A DNA stretch of 12,158 bases from Deferribacteraceae bacterium (GTDB lineage Bacteria > Chrysiogenota > Deferribacteres > Deferribacterales > JAISNW01), in contig JAITJJ010000081.1 of assembly GCA_031278965.1 (NCBI GenBank), positions 1 to 12,158 of the forward strand. The letters run 5' to 3'. The position numbers and the translations under genes were made by a program. Numbering within the stretch: position 1 is the stretch's first letter; each line of letters opens with the position of its first letter. A model generated the notes under the pieces. That model ran no database searches. It saw only the letters and a program-made list of their open reading frames with translations, and was not told the DNA's origin. Of this stretch, positions 6,672 through 12,158 are shown one piece after another.

Positions 6672-7835
6672 TTGAAAAATAATATAAAAAGCTGGCTTCC
6701 GGTTTTAAGCCTTGCTCTGGCTGTTTTTATCTTTGTTACCTCTGAATTTGTGCCGGTGGGGTTGCTTCCGGATATATCGGAGGGGGTAGGGGAGACCCCG
6801 TCAAAAACCGGACTTCTTTTAACAGGGTATGCTTGGGTTGTGGCAGTGATGTCGCTCCCGCTCACCCTTGCCACAGGTTCTCTTGATAGGAGAAAGCTTT
6901 TATTGATCTTAATGATTATATTTTGCGCTGGAAATCTTACAGTAACCCTCTTTTCATCATTTTATCCGGTGCTCTTATCAAGGTTTATAGTTGCTTTGGC
7001 GCACTCTGTCTTTTGGTCTATCGCCACCCCTCTTGCCGCAAGGCTTGCTCCGAACGGGAAAACCGCTTACGGTTTAGGGATTATTGCGGCGGGCGGAGCA
7101 TTGGGAACTGTGCTTGGGGTGCCGCTGGGAACTTTTATTGGTCAGCAATTTACTTGGAAAACTACTTTTATTGTAATATCTGCAGTATCCATTACGGTTT
7201 TTGCCGTCCTTGCCGTAATTCTTCCCAGATTGCCGAGTATAAATACAGGGAGTGTAAAGAGCTTGCCAAAATTGGCAAAAAATTCCCCGCTCCTTTTATC
7301 CTATGGGATCACCTGTTTTCTTATTACGGGGCATTTTACGCTATACACCTATGTCGTTCCGTTTCTTGCGGAGGAAGTTCATATCAGCGCAAACGGAATT
7401 GTGGCGCTTCTCTTTGTATTTGGATTTTCTGGAACTACAGGAATTTTTATTGTCGGAAAATTTTTAGAGAGTTGCCCCATTAAGCTTATGATGACGGGGA
7501 TATCTGCAATAATCTTAATCCTTGCCGCTCTCAGTATCATTAAAACAAGTATATTCCTTATATGTGCGGCTTTTATAACTTGGAGCATAGCCTTGACAAT
7601 ATTCGGAATATCTATGCAGAACAATATATTAAAACTGGCCCCATATGCAGCGGATGCCGCTGTAAGCATATATTCCGGCATCTTTAACGTAGGTATCGGG
7701 TGCGGCGCGTTAATAGGAGGGATGGTATTGAAAAATATTGGACTTACGTTCATAAATATCATTGCGTGCCTAATAGCTTTACCGGCATTATTCCTTTTAA
7801 TATTGCAAGCATCAATGAACCTATCTAGGCATTGA
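6672..7835 (+). CDS. sotB: SotB-like major facilitator efflux permease
   Basis: Inner-membrane MFS permease of the DHA1 drug:H+ antiporter type, 387 aa with about 12 hydrophobic segments. It closely follows E. coli SotB, a sugar and sugar-analogue exporter: TSEFVPVGLLPDI (23-35), YAWVVAVMSLPL (53-64), DRRKLL (72-77, the TM2-TM3 loop), a VFWSIATPLAARLAP-type block, KSLPKL, and SGIFNVGIG (335-343). The substrate here is unproven. The TTG at 6672 is the only start that keeps the first membrane segment; AAGGA ends just 1 nt before it, so translation may depend on coupling to the upstream small gene. The C-terminus runs straight into a 17-bp tandem duplication that supplies the TGA. Without the duplication the same protein would end at TAA. 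Confidence 0.88.
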   Translation: MKNNIKSWLPVLSLALAVFIFVTSEFVPVGLLPDISEGVGETPSKTGLLLTGYAWVVAVMSLPLTLATGSLDRRKLLLILMIIFCAGNLTVTLFSSFYPVLLSRFIVALAHSVFWSIATPLAARLAPNGKTAYGLGIIAAGGALGTVLGVPLGTFIGQQFTWKTTFIVISAVSITVFAVLAVILPRLPSINTGSVKSLPKLAKNSPLLLSYGITCFLITGHFTLYTYVVPFLAEEVHISANGIVALLFVFGFSGTTGIFIVGKFLESCPIKLMMTGISAIILILAALSIIKTSIFLICAAFITWSIALTIFGISMQNNILKLAPYAADAAVSIYSGIFNVGIGCGALIGGMVLKNIGLTFINIIACLIALPALFLLILQASMNLSRH

Positions 7836-7850
7836 ACCTATCTAGGCATT
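7817..7850 (+). repeat. Perfect 17-bp tandem duplication across the sotB stop
   Basis: GAACCTATCTAGGCATT occurs at 7817-7833 and immediately again at 7834-7850. The TGA at 7833-7835 lies on the junction. Collapsing the repeat to one copy gives the same C-terminal residues and a TAA stop. Confidence 0.95.
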
Positions 7851-7852
7851 AA

Positions 7853-8131
7853 AGTGTTACCCGAATAAATAACCCCTCCGGATACCAACAGGGGACAGAT
7901 GAAATCTTATTACTTTACATAATACATCTTATCGGATCCAACCACCTATTCGAGAGCGATAATAGCAAGCCCCGATACTGCTTGTCAATAGGGAAAATTA
8001 AAAAAGATGGGCTATACCCCGGAGATCGTGATCGTCCATTGAAGTTAAGGGTATTTTCACCGGCAGAGTGGAAAGAGATAAAGCACAAGCGGAAGGAGTT
8101 GTATCACAAACAAGTTATAGCACTACTTTAA
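7853..8131 (+). other. Start-less open frame, possible gene remnant
   Basis: An uninterrupted 92-codon frame with no ATG or GTG; a TTG at 7979 would give about 50 aa but has no ribosome-binding site. The C-terminal half, about 8020-8128, is strikingly protein-like: RPLKLRVFSPAEW followed by KHKRKELYHKQV, a charged amphipathic helix. The N-terminal part looks random. I cannot name a family. The sequence GGGGACAGATGAAAT at 7891-7905 resembles leaders often seen near small transposase genes, which is only an impression. It ends at TAA inside the second 17-bp tandem duplication. It is best read as the tail of a gene that has lost its start. Confidence 0.3.
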
Positions 8132-8150
8132 GAATAGCACTACTTTAAGA
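8117..8150 (+). repeat. Second perfect 17-bp tandem duplication
   Basis: ATAGCACTACTTTAAGA occurs at 8117-8133 and immediately again at 8134-8150. The first copy contains the TAA (8129-8131) that ends the open frame from 7853. The sequence is unrelated to the 17-mer at 7817. Confidence 0.95.
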
Positions 8151-8309
8151 TTGGATGTATTGAAAGAGCTGTCTGATCTTTTTTTTGAAGCCAAGTCTTT
8201 TACTGAATCCAAGTTATCCGCGTTACTCATAGCTATTTTAACCCGCCCTTCTATATCCATATATTCAATGCGCCTTTTTAATGGAGAAAATAAGAATACC
8301 TCTTTTTAA
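8151..8309 (+). other. Short open frame, possible transposase leader remnant
   Basis: From TTG at 8151 to TAA at 8307-8309, 52 codons; the frame is open back to 8121 through the 17-bp repeat. The product starts LDVLKELSDLFFEAKSFTES and continues as a hydrophobic helix. The style recalls the N-terminal leader of some DDE transposases, but I recognise no family and there is no ribosome-binding site. It may be a fragment of a lost element or chance. Confidence 0.2.
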
Positions 8310-8357
8310 ATTAAACAGAGAAGATCAGAATACTTCTATACGTTGTGCATTAAACAA

Positions 8358-8386
8358 TTGACAATATATAATAAAATGAATACTAT
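8358..8386 (+). promoter_or_regulatory. Promoter of the V4R-GGDEF operon
   Basis: A perfect TTGACA (8358-8363), 17-nt spacer and TACTAT (8381-8386). Transcription is expected near 8393, giving a leader of about 53 nt before the ATG at 8446. Confidence 0.65.
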
Positions 8387-8433
8387 ACCCTTGTTAACAA
8401 CACTTGATATCTTTGTGTAAAAAAGCGTTTTTC

Positions 8434-8438
8434 GGAGG
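8434..8438 (+). promoter_or_regulatory. Ribosome-binding site fixing the V4R start
   Basis: GGAGG lies 7 nt before the ATG at 8446. This rejects the longer reading from TTG at 8404, which has no such site and would add 14 residues of unlikely sequence. Confidence 0.85.
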
Positions 8439-8445
8439 TTGCGAT

Positions 8446-8955
8446 ATGAACAGAAAATATCAGTTCAGTTGGGATTTACTTGGAAACCTTGAGATTGGGC
8501 GTCCCAACTTAGGACCTTATACAAGAGTGGAAGTTTACCGATTGATGCAGTTTGCTTTCAGAGACGTGCTTGAAGCTGAATATGGAACGGAAAAAGCAGA
8601 CGAGGTTTTTTACAACGCGGGCAAACTTGCCGGCGAAGAGTTTTACAAGCATTACGTAGTAGATGCAACCACAGTAAACGAGCTTGTCAAGCAGCTTCAA
8701 GTTCATATGAAAGATTTGGGAATAGGAGTATTCAGAGCGGAGGAATCCTCCGACGGCAACTTCGTTCTTACCGTAAACGAGGATCTTGACTGTTCGGGGC
8801 TTCCAGAGCTTGACTATGAGATATGCAAGTATGATGAAGGCTTTATCGCAGGCATCCTTGAGAAGTTTGCGGGGCACTCTTTCACTGTCAAAGAGATTGA
8901 GTGCTGGTGCACGGGGGACAGAACTTGCAGATTCAGTGCCATAGCAAATAAATAA
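8446..8955 (+). CDS. V4R-domain ligand-binding protein
   Basis: Soluble 169-aa sensor-like protein. V4R (4-vinyl reductase) domains are thought to bind small hydrophobic molecules and share a fold with the Bet3/TRAPP group and heme-NO-binding relatives. Here nearly the whole protein is the domain: a helical first half (about 25-90), strands at 94-112, and the diagnostic C-terminal block CKYDEGFIAG (127-136) followed by IECWCTGDRTCRF (151-163). Cys127, 153, 155 and 161 could bind a metal, as in other members with a conserved Cys-rich end. No signal peptide or membrane segment is present. It is the first gene of the operon; its TAA overlaps the next ATG by one base (TAATG), so the two products are made together. 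The likely job is to bind a ligand and modulate the diguanylate cyclase; this is inferred from context. Confidence 0.87.
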   Translation: MNRKYQFSWDLLGNLEIGRPNLGPYTRVEVYRLMQFAFRDVLEAEYGTEKADEVFYNAGKLAGEEFYKHYVVDATTVNELVKQLQVHMKDLGIGVFRAEESSDGNFVLTVNEDLDCSGLPELDYEICKYDEGFIAGILEKFAGHSFTVKEIECWCTGDRTCRFSAIANK

Positions 8956-9989
8956 TGACCGAAGAAGAGCTTGCACTTTTAGCACAGATAGTGGACATGG
9001 TTCGCTCTTTGCTTACCGCTCCTGCGATTATCGGAGTGCCGGAGCAATTTGCGTCAAACGAGGCGGTTGCAGAATTGCACACTTATCTTCTTGAAACACG
9101 CAATGTTATTACCTCTTTCTCCAATGGCGACTTCAATGTTAAAGTTCCCCTGAAAGGGAGTATCGGCGGATTGCTTAAAAACCTGCAGGCCAATCTGCGC
9201 CATATGACATGGCAGGTCCAGATGGTCTCGAAAGGAGATTTCACCCAGAGAGTTGATTTTATGGGGGATTTCTCCGAAGCGTTCAACAAAATGGTTGTCC
9301 AGATGGATGCCACGCTGAGGGAGCTTAAAGCAAACGAAGAGAAGTTGCAGAAACTCACAAACGATCTGCGCAAAGAGATAGACGTTCGCTTTAAAGTGGA
9401 GGACGCCCTTAGAAGAAGTCATAAGAGGTATCAGGAGCTTGCCCTTAAAGACCCCCTTACGGGGATTAACAACCGCCGCAATTTTTACGAGATTGCGACC
9501 AAAGAGATAAAGCGTATTCAGCGCAGCGGCGGGGTGGCGACTATCGGCATGCTTGATGTTGACCACTTTAAGGCGTTTAACGATACCCACGGCCATTTGG
9601 CGGGGGATTCCTGCCTGAAGATTGTCGCCGCCAAAATGACCGATATGGTGAGAGAGGTTGATACCGTCGGGCGTTACGGGGGGGAGGAATTTATAATTCT
9701 GCTTCCTCAAACCTCCGTCCGCGACGGTTATAAAGTTGCCGAAAGGATACGCACCGAGATCGCCTCCACCCCTATCCTCATTGATAAAGATGTTGCTTCT
9801 GTTACGGTAAGTATTGGAATTACAGAGATCTCCAAAGAAGATTTTGGAAAGATAGAAAATTCCAAAGATCCCCTTGCGTCTCTGATAAATGAAGCCGACC
9901 TGGCGTTATACAACGCCAAGATGGCAAGAAATAAGGTGACGGTATATCAAGACATAAATGAAAGCGTCTTAGATAGATTGAAAGACTGA
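8955..9989 (+). CDS. Soluble diguanylate cyclase (HAMP-like repeats plus GGDEF)
   Basis: Makes cyclic di-GMP from two GTP, controlling the motile-to-sessile switch. The 344-aa protein has no membrane segment. Residues 50-120 hold two HAMP-like units, one at about NGDFNVKVPLKGS and one at KGDFTQRVDFMGDFSEAF, followed by a coiled-coil linker (about 120-160) and a GGDEF domain from DPLTG (166). The active site is GGEEF (242-246), with metal and substrate residues in DVDHFKAFND (201-210). RxxD (Arg233-Asp236) sits five residues before GGEEF, so the product-inhibition site is intact. No EAL domain follows. The ATG at 8955 shares a base with the V4R stop and has no good ribosome-binding site, which supports translational coupling. 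The absence of its own sensor domain fits input from the V4R protein. Confidence 0.95.
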   Translation: MTEEELALLAQIVDMVRSLLTAPAIIGVPEQFASNEAVAELHTYLLETRNVITSFSNGDFNVKVPLKGSIGGLLKNLQANLRHMTWQVQMVSKGDFTQRVDFMGDFSEAFNKMVVQMDATLRELKANEEKLQKLTNDLRKEIDVRFKVEDALRRSHKRYQELALKDPLTGINNRRNFYEIATKEIKRIQRSGGVATIGMLDVDHFKAFNDTHGHLAGDSCLKIVAAKMTDMVREVDTVGRYGGEEFIILLPQTSVRDGYKVAERIRTEIASTPILIDKDVASVTVSIGITEISKEDFGKIENSKDPLASLINEADLALYNAKMARNKVTVYQDINESVLDRLKD

Positions 9990-9995
9990 TTATAC

Positions 9996-10024
9996 TTGAT
10001 ATTCTCATAGTTTAGGTATATATT
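9996..10024 (+). promoter_or_regulatory. Promoter of the penicillin-binding protein gene
   Basis: TTGATA (9996-10001), 17-nt spacer and TATATT (10019-10024), each 5 of 6 to consensus. Start expected near 10031, about 20 nt before the ATG. No clear terminator separates it from the cyclase gene, so read-through may add to expression. Confidence 0.6.
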
Positions 10025-10051
10025 TTCCTGTTTGCATGAGTGTTTAAAGTT

Positions 10052-12158
10052 ATGTTTAAAAGATTTCTTAAAAGTAAGTTTTTTTTGTTTGGGCTTGTTC
10101 CGATCTTTTTCGGTTCAATACTTGCAGTGATTATCCTCTCTGTTTTTATTTATAAAACCACCAGAGATATCCCGTCTATTGAGGAACTGACCCAATTCAG
10201 GCTGAACCAGCCCTCTATGGTTTATGATGCCAAGGGGAGAGTCATTGCGGAGTTGGGCACGGAGAGGCGCTACCCTATCCATATATCGGAGATGCCCATG
10301 AGCGTGCGCCTTGCGGTAGTGGCAGTGGAGGACGCCCGCTTCTTTGAGCATAACGGGATAGACCTTTTAGGTATTATCAGGGCGACTTTAAAGAATATAA
10401 AGGCGGGGCGCTTTGCCGAAGGCGGAAGCACCCTCACCCAACAATTGGTAAAAAATATATTCCTCTCGCCGGAAAAGAAGATTATCCGTAAATTTAAAGA
10501 GGCGGTCATCGCCTACCAGTTGGACAAATATCTTACAAAAGATGAGATTTTGGAATACTATCTCAATCAGGTGAATTTCGGGAGAGGCGGCTATGGAATT
10601 CAAGCGGCTTCCATAAACTATTTCGGCAAGAACGCCAAAGATTTAACCCTTCATGAGAGTGCTCTGCTGGCGGGTATTCCCCGCTCTCCCAGACTTTATT
10701 CCCCCCATATAACAAAGAACGCGGAACGTTCTGTTCAGAGAAGGAACCATGTTCTTTTAAGAATGTATGAGAATGCCTTTATTACCGAAGATGAATATCT
10801 TAACGCCATTGAAGAACCACTTGCCATTATTGAAAATCCTCCCACGCGTCAGCGGTTTGCAGAGTATTTTCTGGATTATGTCTTGAAATATATTACAGAG
10901 GATCTCGCCATAGAAGCGCCTCAGAACAGAGGGCTTAAAGTTTACACCACCCTGGATATGGATTTTCAGGAGAAGGCGGAAGCGGCAGTGCGCAATAACC
11001 TTCATGCCACCTCCACACGGATCGGTTATTTCGGTCCGGCAGGGCATTTATCCGATCTTGACAATAATACCCCTGCCCTAACCGAATATGTGGAGGAGGA
11101 CGGCGTAATATATGTGCCGCCCACCATAGACGATCTTTTGGAAGTTCCCTCATACTTAAAACAGAACGGTTTTAATAAAGCCATTGTCACCAAAGTAGAG
11201 AGCTCCGAGCTTGCCATAGCTTTTCAAGACAATACCACCGGAAGGATTAAACTTTCATCCGCCTTGTGGGCAAAGCCTGTAAACTCCAAAGACAGACGCC
11301 TTGACGACTTTAAGAAGATTCTTAAGGATAACGACATAATATATGTGGTGCCCGCAAACGATAAAAAAGAGAAAGACATATTCCTTCTGGTTCAAGACCC
11401 GCCTATGGAAGCGTCGCTTTTGGCTGTTGAGCCCATGAGCGGGGCTGTTCTTGCCATGGTGGGGGGCTATTCCTTTGAAAAAACTATGTTTAACCGTGCT
11501 ACGCAGGCAAAACGGCAGGTGGGAAGCGTGTTTAAACCGATAGTTTATTCGGTTGCCCTTGAGGAAGGTCTGCAGCCTATGAGCAAGATATTGGACGCTC
11601 CGATAATCTCCCAGCCCGATGAAAACGGAATGATATGGCGTCCTAAAAATATTGTGGATGAGTATCGGGGGGAAACCACTTTGAAAGAAGGGGTGACGAA
11701 ATCTATCAACGTTGTGACCATAAAGATGTCCGAAAAATTGGGGATTAAAAAGATTCTCTCCTATGCCAAAAGTTTTGGGATAACCTCCGAGTTGGCAAAC
11801 GATTTTTCCATCACCATAGGTTCCGGTTCCATCTCCCTTTTAGAGATAGTTTACGCATATTCGGTTTTCCCAAATATGGGCACAAGGTGCGCCTCTCCCT
11901 ATTTTATTACAAAGATAGAGGATGCAGACGGAACCGTTCTCTTTGAGTTTTCGCCGCCGGAGCATGTTCAGGTTCTAAAACCTTATACGGCGCAAATTAT
12001 GACTGATATACTTATGAATGTTGTTCAAAACGGCACCGCCAGCAGAGCAAAAGTTATCCGCCGGCCGATAGGCGCCAAAACCGGAACATCTAATAAATAC
12101 AGGGACGCATGGTTTGTGGGTTTCCTCCCGAATCTGGTGGTTGGGGTATGGACGGGGT
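10052..12158 (+). CDS. mrcA: Class A penicillin-binding protein 1A, C-terminus cut by window
   Basis: Bifunctional peptidoglycan synthase of the inner membrane: polymerises lipid II and crosslinks peptides. At least 702 residues are visible; the frame runs off the right edge. A cytoplasmic MFKRFLKSK start and one membrane anchor (about 10-34) precede the glycosyltransferase domain, with EDARFFEHNG (93-102, catalytic Glu93), GGSTLTQQLVKN (124-135) and the REAL-like KFKEAVIAYQLDKYLTKDEI block. An OB-like insert (about 320-470) follows, as in PBP1A proteins. The transpeptidase has SVFK (Ser492-Lys495), SIN (551-553) and KTG (676-678), all intact. The ATG has only a weak upstream purine stretch (TTTAAAG). 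A pbpC or 2A-type enzyme is less likely given the long insert; the symbol follows the usual PBP1A name. Confidence 0.93.
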   Translation, partial: MFKRFLKSKFFLFGLVPIFFGSILAVIILSVFIYKTTRDIPSIEELTQFRLNQPSMVYDAKGRVIAELGTERRYPIHISEMPMSVRLAVVAVEDARFFEHNGIDLLGIIRATLKNIKAGRFAEGGSTLTQQLVKNIFLSPEKKIIRKFKEAVIAYQLDKYLTKDEILEYYLNQVNFGRGGYGIQAASINYFGKNAKDLTLHESALLAGIPRSPRLYSPHITKNAERSVQRRNHVLLRMYENAFITEDEYLNAIEEPLAIIENPPTRQRFAEYFLDYVLKYITEDLAIEAPQNRGLKVYTTLDMDFQEKAEAAVRNNLHATSTRIGYFGPAGHLSDLDNNTPALTEYVEEDGVIYVPPTIDDLLEVPSYLKQNGFNKAIVTKVESSELAIAFQDNTTGRIKLSSALWAKPVNSKDRRLDDFKKILKDNDIIYVVPANDKKEKDIFLLVQDPPMEASLLAVEPMSGAVLAMVGGYSFEKTMFNRATQAKRQVGSVFKPIVYSVALEEGLQPMSKILDAPIISQPDENGMIWRPKNIVDEYRGETTLKEGVTKSINVVTIKMSEKLGIKKILSYAKSFGITSELANDFSITIGSGSISLLEIVYAYSVFPNMGTRCASPYFITKIEDADGTVLFEFSPPEHVQVLKPYTAQIMTDILMNVVQNGTASRAKVIRRPIGAKTGTSNKYRDAWFVGFLPNLVVGVWTG

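Noticed and set aside
6923..7483. 186-codon frame overlapping sotB on the same strand
   Set aside because: Out-of-frame reading of a clear MFS gene; the product lacks membrane helices and any known motif.
7873..7894. CCCCT/AGGGG hairpin after sotB as a terminator
   Set aside because: Stem of 5 bp with a 12-nt loop and no T-run, so there is no evidence for termination.
8404..8445. Extended N-terminus of the V4R protein from a TTG
   Set aside because: The GGAGG at 8434-8438 is correctly spaced for the ATG at 8446 and family proteins do not need the extra residues.
8955..9989. GGEEF read as a degenerate, inactive cyclase site
   Set aside because: GGEEF is a normal active variant, and the substrate and metal residues and RxxD site are intact.

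Overview
The window looks like chromosomal DNA of a Gram-negative-type bacterium of moderate GC. It carries a class A penicillin-binding protein with a long inserted loop, cysteinyl-tRNA synthetase, a SotB-type efflux permease and a V4R/diguanylate cyclase pair. That mix suggests a Deferribacterota- or Desulfo-/Geobacter-like lineage, but this is a guess: no ribosomal RNA or other firm marker is present. Every convincing gene reads on the + strand. No tRNA, rRNA or CRISPR array was seen.

Region 1 (1-1070) is mobile-element debris plus a promoter region. A transposase of the IS1202 (ex-ISNCY, ISTde1-like) type is open from the left edge to 718. It contains an in-frame 399-bp tandem duplication (109 bp of the first copy visible) and lacks the family's C-terminal part, ending in a 14-bp perfect inverted repeat. 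The next 350 bases hold only a weak hairpin and the cysS promoter, whose position implies an almost leaderless mRNA.

Region 2 (1032-6203) is one probable transcription unit: cysS, a 791-aa DUF5682 (YehM-like) protein and a 393-aa von Willebrand A (YehP-like) protein, ending at a rho-independent terminator. The last two genes overlap by 4 nt. In other bacteria these families sit beside a MoxR-type AAA+ ATPase and a SWIM-finger protein, neither of which is here. The N-terminal third of the DUF5682 protein shows the spaced motifs of the TraB/TIKI/PrgY superfamily (GxxH, a PDxVxxE strand, a FID strand, GAxHLxG), which is the most interesting functional lead in the window.

Region 3 (6204-8357) is accessory. 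A possible promoter plus hairpin leader precedes a small secreted protein of unknown function, followed 9 nt later by a sotB-like efflux permease. The sotB stop codon lies inside a perfect 17-bp tandem duplication, and about 280 bp further on another perfect 17-bp tandem duplication of unrelated sequence covers the stop of a start-less open frame. As recalled, ISTde1-group elements make 15-18 bp target duplications, so these may be scars of departed insertion elements.

Region 4 (8358-9989) is a two-gene signalling unit: a V4R-domain ligand-binding protein translationally coupled (TAATG) to a soluble HAMP-like/GGDEF diguanylate cyclase with intact catalytic and feedback-inhibition sites. Region 5 (9996-12158) holds a good promoter and a class A penicillin-binding protein (PBP1A type) that runs off the right edge.
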